Assembly (NCBI GenBank): GCA_910579605.1
Contig: CAJTUG010000016.1
Coordinates: 16,519 to 35,271, forward strand
DNA length: 18,753 bases
Origin: an uncultured Muribaculaceae bacterium
Lineage (GTDB): Bacteria; Bacteroidota; Bacteroidia; Bacteroidales; Muribaculaceae
Reading direction: 5' to 3'
In this document: positions 1-7,845 of the stretch, piece by piece
How the letters are laid out: each line of letters begins with the position of its first letter
Position numbering within the stretch: the first letter of the stretch is position 1
Made by a program: the position numbers and the translations under genes
Notes under the pieces: generated by a model
The model's input: only the letters and a program-made list of their open reading frames with translations
Database searches by the model: none
What the model was told of the DNA's origin: nothing

Positions 1-23
1 ATTGCTTTCTATGACACTTAAGT

Positions 24-54
24 AAAAAAGCAGCCCGGAAATTTTCCGGGCTGC
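24..54 (-). terminator. Intrinsic terminator after fba
   Basis: On the minus strand a perfect GC-rich inverted repeat (GCAGCCCGG at 30-38 against CCGGGCTGC at 46-54, extendable through AAA/TTT to 12 pairs) is followed directly by six T (24-29 on the plus strand). It starts 27 bases after the fba stop codon. The T-tract is on one side only, so it acts for minus-strand transcription. Confidence 0.93.
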
Positions 55-80
55 TTGTGCAATGCTATTTCGCTGTCAAC

Positions 81-1079
81 TTATTCTGCTTTGCCTTTTG
101 AGCCGAGAACGTTAACAATTTTGTGGCGATAGAGTTTCTCCATGTTGTCGCGAGCCGGGCCGAGGTATTTGCGGGGGTCGAATTCACCGGGTTTTTCAGC
201 AAATACACGACGGATAGCTGCGGTCATTGCCAAGCGGCTGTCGGAGTCGATGTTGATTTTGCAAACGGCGCTCTTGGCAGCTTTGCGGAGCTGTTCTTCG
301 GGAATACCGATAGCATCGGGGAGCTTGCCGCCAAACATGTTGATTGTATCAACTTCATCTTGGGGAACAGAAGAAGAACCATGGAGTACGATGGGGAAAC
401 CGGGGAGTTTTTCCATTACTGCGTCAAGTACTTCAAATGCCAACGGCGGGGGAACGAGTTTGCCTTCGGCATTGCGTGTGCACTGCTCGGGAGTAAATTT
501 ATATGCACCGTGAGAGGTACCGATTGAGATTGCCAAAGAATCGCAACCTGTGCGGGTAGCGAAATCAATTACTTCTTCGGGATCGGTGTAGGTGTGGTGG
601 TCAGAAGAAACTTCGTCTTCTACACCGGCAAGTACGCCGAGTTCGCCTTCTACTGTTACATCATACTGGTGTGCGTAGTCGCATACTTGTTTGGTGAGGG
701 CAACGTTTTCTTCGTAGGGAAGGTGAGAACCATCGATCATAACAGAGGAGAAACCGCTGTCGATGCAGCTCTTGCAGAGTTCGAAAGAATCACCGTGGTC
801 CAGGTGAAGTACAATCTGGGGTTTTTCCCATCCAAGTTCTTTTGCGTATTCTACTGCACCCTGTGCCATGTAGCGGAGGAGGGTAGCATTGGCATAGTTG
901 CGTGCTCCTTTAGATACTTGGAGGATTACCGGGCTGCGTTCTTCTGATGCTGCACGTACGATAGCCTGCAATTGCTCCATGTTGTTGAAATTGAATGCGG
1001 GGATTGCATAGCCGCCTTCAATAGCCTTCTTGAACATTTCGCGAGTGTTCACAAGGCCGAGATCTTTGTAACTTACCAT
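81..1079 (-). CDS. fba: Class II fructose-1,6-bisphosphate aldolase
   Basis: The 332-residue protein is a zinc-dependent aldolase that cleaves or forms fructose 1,6-bisphosphate (dihydroxyacetone phosphate plus glyceraldehyde 3-phosphate) in cytosolic glycolysis and gluconeogenesis. Visible family features are the HLDHGDS motif (residues 92-98) with the catalytic Asp94 and zinc ligand His95, the VEGELG segment around Glu144, the GTSHGAYK motif with His190, and LHGSSSVP with His233; these supply the remaining zinc ligands and phosphate-binding loop. The length is normal for the class and the ATG start at 1079 gives a full N-terminus. The gene has its own -7 element about 40 bases upstream and an A-rich, unstructured leader, typical of well-expressed Bacteroidetes genes. 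A strong terminator follows, so it is probably monocistronic, although nothing clearly stops read-through from nadE. Confidence 0.97.
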   Translation of the reverse strand: MVSYKDLGLVNTREMFKKAIEGGYAIPAFNFNNMEQLQAIVRAASEERSPVILQVSKGARNYANATLLRYMAQGAVEYAKELGWEKPQIVLHLDHGDSFELCKSCIDSGFSSVMIDGSHLPYEENVALTKQVCDYAHQYDVTVEGELGVLAGVEDEVSSDHHTYTDPEEVIDFATRTGCDSLAISIGTSHGAYKFTPEQCTRNAEGKLVPPPLAFEVLDAVMEKLPGFPIVLHGSSSVPQDEVDTINMFGGKLPDAIGIPEEQLRKAAKSAVCKINIDSDSRLAMTAAIRRVFAEKPGEFDPRKYLGPARDNMEKLYRHKIVNVLGSKGKAE

Positions 1080-1119
1080 TTTTATTTTGTTCTGTGGTTA
1101 TGTTTTGTTTTTCCGGTGG

Positions 1120-1127
1120 CAAAGGTA
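1120..1127 (-). promoter_or_regulatory. Bacteroidetes -7 promoter element for fba
   Basis: Read on the minus strand this is TACCTTTG, an exact match to the Bacteroidetes sigma-ABfr -7 consensus TAnnTTTG. It lies 40 bases before the fba start. No convincing TTTG -33 box is seen at the usual 19-21 base spacing. An imperfect palindrome (TTCCGtaTTCCGGAA on the minus strand, about 1138-1152) occupies the space upstream. Confidence 0.75.
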
Positions 1128-1204
1128 CGAATAATTTCCGGAATACGGAATTTTTTCGCCATATGATTTAGAGTATCTCCCTCAATAATAAATGTTAACA
1201 GCGC

Positions 1205-3160
1205 TTATATTTCGCTTTCTTCTATGAGCATGCGGCACTCTTTCATCCATAGACTTGAGTTGGCATCAGAAGGCATTCGCCAATCGCCGCGCGGAGACAG
1301 GCAAACGCTGCCAACCTTAGGACCGTCGGGGAGACACGACCGCTTGAACTGTTGGTTGAAGAAACGGCGGAAGAATGTAGACAGCCAGCGCTTAACCTCG
1401 TTTGAACCATATTTTTGGCATAGCCCTGCGAGTTTGCTTAAAGTATAGATACGGCGCGGTGAAAATCCATATCTCAAAGTGTAATAAAGGAAGAAGTCGT
1501 GAAGTTCGTAGGGCCCTACAAGATCTTCGGTTTTCTGAGATATTGTGCCATCGGCGGATGCCGGTATTAACTCAGGACTGATAGGGGTGTCAAGTATATC
1601 AAGGAGGGCTTCTCGTGTCTTCGTATTATCCAGTGTCGTCGCAAAAAAACGGGTCAGGTGTTGAACCAATGTTTTAGGAACGCCGCTGTTGACCCCATAC
1701 ATCGACATATGGTCGCCGTTATATGTAGCCCAACCAAGCGCCAATTCCGACAAATCTCCAGTGCCCAAGACCATTCCACCGGTTTGGTTGGCAATATCCA
1801 TGAGGATTTGTGTACGCTCGCGTGCCTGGCTGTTTTCATACGTCACGTCGGTCACATCCGGGTCGTGGCCTATATCTTTAAAATGTTGAAGCACTGCCGC
1901 TCCTATGTTTATTTCGCGGATAGTAACGCTAAGCGTCTCCATAAGTGTAATGGCATTGCGGTATGTGCGGCCCGTAGTGCCAAAGCCGGGCATTGTCACG
2001 CCAATAATACCTTTCCTGTCAAGTCCTAATAAATCGTAAGTGCGAGTGGCAACAAGAAGAGCTAAAGTGGAATCCAATCCGCCCGAAATGCCTATAACCA
2101 ATTTCTTTGTTCCGGTTGCGTCGAGGCGTTTAGCAAGGCCTGCTACTTGAATGTTGATGATTTCCTCGCAGCGTTGTGTCAAGTCGGCATCGTCCGACGG
2201 AACGAAAGGCATAGCTTTGACATTGCGGATAATCGCCTGCCCAAGTGGAGCAGGATTATCGTCGCTTATCTCTACTATGGTAACAGGAAGATTGTTACGA
2301 CGGCTACAATCTGTAAAAGAACTGTTGTGAAGCCTGTCGCGTTTGATGGCCTCTATATCTACCGACGACATTATGAGTTGACTGCCCGTTTCCCATCGTT
2401 TATTTCTTTTGAGTATAGACCCGTTTTCGGCAATGAGCAGCTTGGCGTTGAAAACAAGATCGGTAGAAGATTCGCCGAATCCGGCAGAGGCATAGGCGTA
2501 TCCTGCAATGCATCTTGCCGACTGCTGGGATATGAGAGAAGTGAGATAATCATATTTCCCTATAAGGTCATCGCTGGCAGAAAGATTGAAAATCAATTCA
2601 GCCCCTGCCATGGCAAGATATGTGCTTGGAGGAACAGGACTCCACAGATCCTCGCAAATCTCAACCCCGAGTCCTACACCGCGGAAATTAAAAATAATGT
2701 TGCCGAATTTGCATACCCCTGCCCGATGATGTATATCTACTGATCCTTCAGGAAAAGTTGGCGCGGATGCAAACCATCTTTTCTCGTAGAATTCGTTATA
2801 GTTTGGAATATATGTTTTAGGAACAAATCCAATAAGTTTACCGCCGTATATGATTGCTGCGCAGTTGTAAAGTGTGTTGTTATAACGTAAAGGTGCACCT
2901 ACTACAACAAGAGTGGATTTGTCTGCCGTAAACTCCGCCAACCGGCATATCGCCGAGTCGGCTGCGTCTAAAAGAGTTGATGAATGGAACAAGTCGCCGC
3001 ATGTGTATGCGGTAATGCTCATTTCTGGAAACACTATGGCATCGGCTCCAGATGCATTAGCCTCAGATATAAGTTCCTTTATTCGTGTGAGGTTGCCTTC
3101 AACATCGCCAACGCTTACTTTTGGAGCGGCCGTAGCCACACAGAAAAATCCGTCTTTCAT
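1205..3160 (-). CDS. nadE: Glutamine-dependent NAD(+) synthetase
   Basis: The 651-residue cytosolic enzyme catalyses the last step of NAD synthesis, amidating deamido-NAD with ammonia released from glutamine. Two domains are visible. Residues 1 to about 290 form a nitrilase-type glutaminase with its catalytic triad: Glu46 (FPEMSIT), Lys115 (FVPKTYIP) and Cys169 (GVEICEDLW). Residues from about 325 to the end form the N-type ATP pyrophosphatase synthetase, with the phosphate-binding SGGLDS at 359-364 and a GTGDLSELALGW motif. The length matches the long, glutaminase-fused NadE. The ATG at 3160 fits the start of the nitrilase fold. The gene is separated from the upstream bam cluster by an intrinsic terminator and has its own promoter element. 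No terminator is evident between it and fba. Confidence 0.97.
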   Translation of the reverse strand: MKDGFFCVATAAPKVSVGDVEGNLTRIKELISEANASGADAIVFPEMSITAYTCGDLFHSSTLLDAADSAICRLAEFTADKSTLVVVGAPLRYNNTLYNCAAIIYGGKLIGFVPKTYIPNYNEFYEKRWFASAPTFPEGSVDIHHRAGVCKFGNIIFNFRGVGLGVEICEDLWSPVPPSTYLAMAGAELIFNLSASDDLIGKYDYLTSLISQQSARCIAGYAYASAGFGESSTDLVFNAKLLIAENGSILKRNKRWETGSQLIMSSVDIEAIKRDRLHNSSFTDCSRRNNLPVTIVEISDDNPAPLGQAIIRNVKAMPFVPSDDADLTQRCEEIINIQVAGLAKRLDATGTKKLVIGISGGLDSTLALLVATRTYDLLGLDRKGIIGVTMPGFGTTGRTYRNAITLMETLSVTIREINIGAAVLQHFKDIGHDPDVTDVTYENSQARERTQILMDIANQTGGMVLGTGDLSELALGWATYNGDHMSMYGVNSGVPKTLVQHLTRFFATTLDNTKTREALLDILDTPISPELIPASADGTISQKTEDLVGPYELHDFFLYYTLRYGFSPRRIYTLSKLAGLCQKYGSNEVKRWLSTFFRRFFNQQFKRSCLPDGPKVGSVCLSPRGDWRMPSDANSSLWMKECRMLIEESEI

Positions 3161-3188
3161 GTTATTCTTTATCGTTCGTTTTCGGATA

Positions 3189-3196
3189 CAAAGATA
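3189..3196 (-). promoter_or_regulatory. Bacteroidetes -7 promoter element for nadE
   Basis: On the minus strand the bases read TATCTTTG, an exact TAnnTTTG match, 28 bases before the nadE start and just downstream of the bam-cluster terminator. The region upstream is AT-rich and its -33 box is weak. Confidence 0.75.
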
Positions 3197-3230
3197 GAAT
3201 ATTTATTTTTATCCCGGAAAAACAAAATAT

Positions 3231-3268
3231 AAAAAATACCGGAAGCCCTTTAGTAAGGACATCCGGTA
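3231..3268 (-). terminator. Intrinsic terminator of the bamA/ompH cluster
   Basis: TACCGGA (3237-3243) pairs with TCCGGTA (3262-3268), with an inner CCTT/AAGG stem (3247-3250 with 3255-3258). On the minus strand the hairpin is followed immediately by six T (plus-strand A at 3231-3236). It begins 25 bases after the stop of the last ompH gene. Confidence 0.88.
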
Positions 3269-3293
3269 AATATCGTATAAATTTATTTTATGC

Positions 3294-3800
3294 TTATTTT
3301 ATACCGAGTTTTGCTTTTACCTCGGCTGTTACGTCTACAACTTCAGTTCCTTGGTAAAGGATAAGACCGGGATCGTTGGGGAAGATGAAAGTATAGTTGC
3401 CTTCTACACCAACGGTCTTGATAGCTTCCAATATCTTCTGCTGAGCGGGAGCCATGTAATCTTGCTGGATTTTGTTGAGGTCGTTGTATGCGTTTTCGCG
3501 GTATTTATCAAGCTTGTTGGCCATTTCGTCTATTTCGTTGCGACGGCTTTCTTTGATAGTTTCAAGGGCGTTAGGGTCTTTTTCCAATACTTGATAGTCG
3601 GCGATGAGCTTGTTGAGTTTTTCCTTGATATTTTCAAATTGCTGCTCATATTGCTTGGAAGCATCGGTATAACGTGCTTGCATTTCGGCGGTTTCAGGCA
3701 ATGATTGGAATACTTCGTCTGTCTTTACTGTGCCGAATTTCTGTGCCATTACGGTCATTGGCAAAGCTATTGCCACGGCTAAAAGGATCTTTTTTAACAT
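3294..3800 (-). CDS. OmpH/Skp-family periplasmic chaperone (distal copy)
   Basis: The 168-residue protein begins with a cleavable signal peptide (basic MLKK, hydrophobic core, cleavage after VMAQ near residue 20). The mature part starts KFGTVKTDEVFQSLPE, the usual opening of OmpH/Skp proteins. A long charged helical region (about residues 40-110, rich in Lys, Glu and Gln) would form the tentacle-like coiled coils, followed by a compact C-terminal segment ending in a VTAEVKAKLG motif. Family members act as trimeric holdases that carry unfolded outer-membrane proteins to BamA. It follows a second ompH paralogue and bamA, which supports that role. A pair of -7-like elements in the 65-base gap suggests extra transcription of this copy alone. 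The paralogues are clearly divergent, so they may have different clients. Confidence 0.93.
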   Translation of the reverse strand: MLKKILLAVAIALPMTVMAQKFGTVKTDEVFQSLPETAEMQARYTDASKQYEQQFENIKEKLNKLIADYQVLEKDPNALETIKESRRNEIDEMANKLDKYRENAYNDLNKIQQDYMAPAQQKILEAIKTVGVEGNYTFIFPNDPGLILYQGTEVVDVTAEVKAKLGIK

Positions 3801-3852
3801 GATGAGTATGTTTAGATATTATTATTTTCTTAGATATGTTGTTTGGAGATTG

Positions 3853-3868
3853 CAAATATACAAATTTA
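3853..3868 (-). promoter_or_regulatory. Tandem -7-like elements before the distal ompH
   Basis: On the minus strand TAAATTTG (3861-3868) and TATATTTG (3853-3860) lie back to back, each an exact TAnnTTTG match. The first overlaps the end of the upstream ompH gene. A TTGG sequence about 19 bases upstream of the second could serve as a degenerate -33 box. The region is very AT-rich, so one or both may be chance matches. Confidence 0.5.
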
Positions 3869-4381
3869 ATTTGAATATCCCAATTTAGCAAGTACCTCGT
3901 TGCTTATGTCTATACGTGGGGAGGCATATACGATGTCCGACGACGAGGCCCTGTCGAAGATAGCTTGATAACCTCGTTCTTCTGCAACTTTCTTAACGGC
4001 ATTATAAACGTCGTCTTGTATTGGTTTGAGCAAAGTCTGACGTTTTTGGTAAAGTTCACCTTCTGGCCCGAAATATTTGTAGCGCAGTTCGGTGGTTTCT
4101 TTTTCCTTGGCTACGATTTCGGCTTCACGTTTCTTAACTTGGTCATCCGTAAGGAATACCTTGTCGGCAAGGTAGTTCTGGTACAAAGTTTCGGCCTCTT
4201 TTCCTTTGGCTTCAACTTCTTTCTGCCAACGCTGCGACAACTGGTTCAGCTGCTCGTTGGCCATTTCATACGACGGTACATTGCGGAAGATATATTCCAT
4301 ATCTACCAACGCAAATTTCTGAGCTGTAGCCATTCCTATTCCGGCTACGGCCATGATGAGGAGTATTATAACTTTTTTCAT
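3866..4381 (-). CDS. OmpH/Skp-family periplasmic chaperone (proximal copy)
   Basis: The 171-residue protein has a signal peptide (MKKVIILLIM core, cleavage after ATAQ near residue 21). Its mature start, KFALVDMEYIFRNVPSY, is diagnostic of OmpH/Skp. The middle is a long, highly charged helical stretch, followed by a conserved end (GYQAIFDRA, a DIVYASP segment and a DISNEVLAKLG tail). The predicted role is binding unfolded outer-membrane proteins in the periplasm. It lies 45 bases after the bamA stop with no promoter or terminator visible between them, so it is probably co-transcribed with bamA. The arrangement of bamA followed by two ompH genes is common in Bacteroidetes. Confidence 0.94.
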   Translation of the reverse strand: MKKVIILLIMAVAGIGMATAQKFALVDMEYIFRNVPSYEMANEQLNQLSQRWQKEVEAKGKEAETLYQNYLADKVFLTDDQVKKREAEIVAKEKETTELRYKYFGPEGELYQKRQTLLKPIQDDVYNAVKKVAEERGYQAIFDRASSSDIVYASPRIDISNEVLAKLGYSN

Positions 4382-4426
4382 GATAAGAAGCTTTTAGTTA
4401 TTAAGACACATTCCGAGACAAAAGGT

Positions 4427-7063
4427 TTAGAATTCCTGTCCGAGAATAAAGTGGAAATGGCTGCCGCCACGTTGGTTGTTGTTATACGGGGTACGGTCAA
4501 AGCCATAAGCCCAGTCGATACCCATCAAACCTACCATAGGAAGGTGGATACGTACACCGGCTCCGGCGCTTCGCTTGAGCGAGAAGGGGTTGAATTGGCT
4601 CACAGAAGTCCATGCGTTACCGGCTTCAACAAAACCGAGGGCATAGATTGTCGTAGTAGGCTGGAGCATCAAGGGGAAATGGAGCTCCAGACCCATACGG
4701 GTATATGCGCGGCCTTCTGAGCCGTAAGGTGTCAAGGCGCCATTGTCGTAGCCGCGCAATGCTATGGTTTCTGTCGCATAAGTATAAGAACCAGACATAC
4801 CGTCGCCACCCACATAGAATGTTTCAAACGGTGTGCGCAAGTACTTGTTATAGCTGCCGAGCAAGCCAAAATCAAAACGTGTCATCAAGACCGGAGTCCA
4901 TTGCGGATCGTTGCTAAGTGGTGTATATGTACGCGAACGGAAACGCAATTTCCAATATTCTATCCACTGGTAGAGCTGTTTCTTGGATTCCTCGGTCTGG
5001 TCTTCCGACAGTTTTTTCCAATCCCTATGACCAGTAAAAAGGCTTGCCGGTGGTGTCATTTGCAACGATAGGGAGAATTGAGAGCCGCTGCGGGTATACA
5101 ATGGGTTGTCTATAGACGAACGCGCCAAGGTAAGGCCAAGCACAATTGCGTTACTTGTACCGTTGTTCATGTAGTACAGATACTCCCAATTCTTAAGATA
5201 ATACCAGTTATATCCTAATTCCGCTGTGAAAGTGAAATAGTCGTCAGGCCATTTTAGTCGTTTGCCAAATCCTATGTTTACACCAACCATCTGGAGTACT
5301 TTGTTGGGGTCAAGACTATTTTGATATGAGTTCTGGTAGTAATCGTTGTAAGAACTGCCGGGGTAGTAACCCAAACCTGAACCCCAGAACATGGAGTTGC
5401 TCCAGTTACTGTTATAGAACGACGAGTTCACACCTGTCTGGCGGCTGTAGTATGCCGAAAGAGACAATGAGTTGGGGCGTTTGCCGCCAAACCACGGGTC
5501 GAGGAACGAAATAGCATACGATTGGTAGTATCGGGCATTTGTCTGGGCACTGATAGTGAAAGTCTGTCCTTCGCCTTGAGGAATGATGCCTCTATAAGTG
5601 CTGGGGTAGAAAAGATTCTTTATGGAGAAATTGGTGAATTTCAATTGCAATTTTCCTATGATACCGGTCTGACCCCAACCAAGCGAAAATTCTATCTGGT
5701 CGTTGGCCTTGGATTCAAGATTGAAAACTATATCTACCGTGCCGTTGTCTTCGTTAGGCTCTGGTTGGATATCCATTTTTTCGGGATTGAAATGGCCGGT
5801 CTGGGCAATTTCACGTGCCGATCGCATCAAATCGCTCTTGCTGAAAAGGTCGCCGGGGCGAACACGAAGTTCGCGGCGGATTACTTTTTCATATAGTCGG
5901 TCGTTGCCATTAATAACGATATTGTTGATTCGGGCTTGAGGGCCTTCTATCATTCGCATCTCCAAGGTGATGGAGTCGCCGTTGATATCGCGCTCAATAG
6001 GTACGAGTTGGTAGAAGAGATAACCGTGGTCCATATAAAGATTGCCAACAGCGTCGTCGTCTTCATTTAGGCGTTTGCGCATGAGTTTTTGGTTATACAC
6101 GTCGCCCGATTTCATCCCCAGGTATTCCTGCAGGAATTCAGTGGGATAAACGGTGTTGCCTACCCAATTGATATCTTTAATGAAATATTGCTTACCTTCG
6201 TCAAGGTTGATGTATACGTCAACATTATTATCGTCGTATGCCACTACGGAGTCGGAAACGATTCTGGCATCGCGATAGCCTTTCTCGTTGTACTTTTCAA
6301 GGATTCGGTTCAAGTCGTCTTGATAATCAGACTCCACGAATTTCTTCTGTTTAAACAAGTTGAGCAACTTACCTTTTTCGTTGGTTTTTTTCATCGTGCG
6401 CTGGATTGCTCCGTCGCTCATTATCTGGTTGCCGTCTATGTAGATTTTGTGGACCTTGACTTTTGAATGTTTGTCCACGATTATGTCTACAATCATCTCG
6501 TTTTGGGCTGAGAGATCCTCATGCTGTTGGATTTTTACCGTCGCGTTGCCGAAACCTTTGTCGTTGTAGTATTTCTTTACGATGGCTTCTGCGCGGTTAA
6601 CTATATTTTGCGTTATCTGGTTGCCTTTCATCAACTGCAAACGCTCCTGCAAGTCTTTGGCCTCGCCTTTCTTTGTGCCTATGTAGTTTACCTTAGAGAT
6701 TCGCGGTTGGGTACGGAGCACGATTTTTAGCCATGCCTTGTTGCCGACGGTTTTCGTCAGCTCTATCCTTGCCTGGGCAAAAAGAGTTTGCCGCATGAGT
6801 CGTTTCACTGCGTTAGTTATATCGTCGCCGGGAATTGTAAGGCGGTCGCCTACTTTAATACCTGCATATCCTAATATGAGGTAATCTTCGTAGTTGGGTG
6901 CTCCTTCTATCTCTATGCCCGCTATCTCGTATGTTTTAGGCATGATGTTATATAGCACCGTTGGGTTGTAGACAGTGTCAGACGGTGCCTGTGCCGCGCT
7001 TTTAAAAGAATTAAAAGGCAGTATGGCAAGAAATGTGAGGAGTAATAATATTTTCGACTGCAT
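4427..7063 (-). CDS. bamA: Outer-membrane protein assembly factor BamA
   Basis: BamA is the beta-barrel that folds and inserts outer-membrane proteins. I chose the ATG at 7063 (878 residues) over an in-frame ATG at 7090, which touches the uppS stop codon. The shorter form begins with a clean signal peptide (MQSKILLLLTFLAILPF, cleavage after SAAQA), whereas the longer form puts nine polar residues ahead of it. After a short linker come about five POTRA modules (roughly residues 50-460), including pieces such as KVNYIGTKKGEAKDL and INWVGNTVYPTEFL. The C-terminal Omp85 barrel carries the LRGYDNG motif of loop 6 (about residue 769) and ends in an aromatic residue (FHFILGQEF), as expected for Bam recognition. 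A Tyr/Asn/Ser-rich insertion sits in an outer loop near 5303-5432. The neighbours uppS and two ompH genes fit an envelope-biogenesis operon. Confidence 0.96.
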   Translation of the reverse strand: MQSKILLLLTFLAILPFNSFKSAAQAPSDTVYNPTVLYNIMPKTYEIAGIEIEGAPNYEDYLILGYAGIKVGDRLTIPGDDITNAVKRLMRQTLFAQARIELTKTVGNKAWLKIVLRTQPRISKVNYIGTKKGEAKDLQERLQLMKGNQITQNIVNRAEAIVKKYYNDKGFGNATVKIQQHEDLSAQNEMIVDIIVDKHSKVKVHKIYIDGNQIMSDGAIQRTMKKTNEKGKLLNLFKQKKFVESDYQDDLNRILEKYNEKGYRDARIVSDSVVAYDDNNVDVYINLDEGKQYFIKDINWVGNTVYPTEFLQEYLGMKSGDVYNQKLMRKRLNEDDDAVGNLYMDHGYLFYQLVPIERDINGDSITLEMRMIEGPQARINNIVINGNDRLYEKVIRRELRVRPGDLFSKSDLMRSAREIAQTGHFNPEKMDIQPEPNEDNGTVDIVFNLESKANDQIEFSLGWGQTGIIGKLQLKFTNFSIKNLFYPSTYRGIIPQGEGQTFTISAQTNARYYQSYAISFLDPWFGGKRPNSLSLSAYYSRQTGVNSSFYNSNWSNSMFWGSGLGYYPGSSYNDYYQNSYQNSLDPNKVLQMVGVNIGFGKRLKWPDDYFTFTAELGYNWYYLKNWEYLYYMNNGTSNAIVLGLTLARSSIDNPLYTRSGSQFSLSLQMTPPASLFTGHRDWKKLSEDQTEESKKQLYQWIEYWKLRFRSRTYTPLSNDPQWTPVLMTRFDFGLLGSYNKYLRTPFETFYVGGDGMSGSYTYATETIALRGYDNGALTPYGSEGRAYTRMGLELHFPLMLQPTTTIYALGFVEAGNAWTSVSQFNPFSLKRSAGAGVRIHLPMVGLMGIDWAYGFDRTPYNNNQRGGSHFHFILGQEF

Positions 7064-7090
7064 ATGTGGATGATTGGCAAATGAAGGCAT

Positions 7091-7837
7091 TTATTTTTTT
7101 TCAACCTGCTCGCCGGTGAGGCCGAAGCGACGTTGGCGATGTTGGTATTCTTTTAAATGATTGGCAAAATCGTCTTTACTGTAATCCGGCCAATATGTCG
7201 GAGTTACGGCAATTTCAGTATAAGCTATCTGGTAGAGAAGGAAATTGCTTATTCGCATATCACCTCCTGTCCGGATTAAAAGGTCAGGGTCTGGGATGTT
7301 AGATGTGGTAAGAGAGGCCGAGAAAATATCTTCGGTAATTTCTTCTGGCTTGAGTTTTCCCGAGGCTACTTGACCTGCAAGTTTTTTTACTGCCTCAAGT
7401 ATCTCCCATCGCGATGAATAGCTAAGGGCTAATACAAGGGTGAGGCCGGTGCAATGTGATGTCTGAGCCATACATTTCTCAAGCCTTTCTGCTGCTCGTT
7501 GGGGCATACGGCCCAGATCTCCTATTGCCGTCAGGCGCACATTGTTTTTTATCAAATCGGGCGTCTCACGTTCTATGGCCATCACAATCAGTTCCATCAG
7601 CGCATCGACCTCTTCCTTTGGCCGATTCCAATTTTCTGTGGAGAAGGTATAGAGCGTCAAAAATTTAACACCGGCTTCCGAGGCGGCCTCGGTTATGCGG
7701 CGAACGGTATTGACGCCTTCGACATGCCCGGCAGAGCGGTCGAGACCTCTTGCTTGGGCCCAACGTCCGTTTCCGTCCATGATTATAGCAACATGAGCCG
7801 GAACTTTGTTTTTATCTATGTCGATTGTATATGGCAT
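7091..7837 (-). CDS. uppS: Isoprenyl transferase (undecaprenyl diphosphate synthase)
   Basis: The 248-residue cis-prenyltransferase extends farnesyl diphosphate with isopentenyl units to the C55 carrier lipid used for peptidoglycan and surface polysaccharides. Signature motifs are all present: HVAIIMDGNGRWA with catalytic Asp21, the LYTFSTENWNRP segment, the RTGGDMRISNF signature, and WPDY near the C-terminus. The length is normal. The start lies eight bases after the stop of the upstream DUF6089-like gene, and bamA follows immediately, so translation is likely coupled within one operon. The carrier lipid it makes is also the acceptor for the sugar transferase at 15124-16545. Confidence 0.97.
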   Translation of the reverse strand: MPYTIDIDKNKVPAHVAIIMDGNGRWAQARGLDRSAGHVEGVNTVRRITEAASEAGVKFLTLYTFSTENWNRPKEEVDALMELIVMAIERETPDLIKNNVRLTAIGDLGRMPQRAAERLEKCMAQTSHCTGLTLVLALSYSSRWEILEAVKKLAGQVASGKLKPEEITEDIFSASLTTSNIPDPDLLIRTGGDMRISNFLLYQIAYTEIAVTPTYWPDYSKDDFANHLKEYQHRQRRFGLTGEQVEKK

Positions 7838-7845
7838 ATATTGAG

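Noticed and set aside
1138..1156. Small hairpin TTCCG/CGGAA followed by six T on the plus strand
   Set aside because: No plus-strand gene lies upstream for it to terminate; it sits upstream of the fba -7 element and is better seen as an incidental palindrome or a possible operator.
2147..2743. Plus-strand open frame of 198 codons within nadE
   Set aside because: It is antisense to the conserved glutaminase/synthetase region, resembles no family and lacks a promoter element; a by-product of codon use.
3811..3842. Direct repeat ATATCTAA twice on the minus strand in the distal ompH leader
   Set aside because: Short and in very AT-rich sequence; likely chance.
3965..4720. Plus-strand open frame of 251 codons across ompH and bamA
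   Set aside because: It spans two well-conserved minus-strand genes and their gap, with low-complexity Phe/Val-rich content typical of antisense of Lys/Glu-rich coding sequence.
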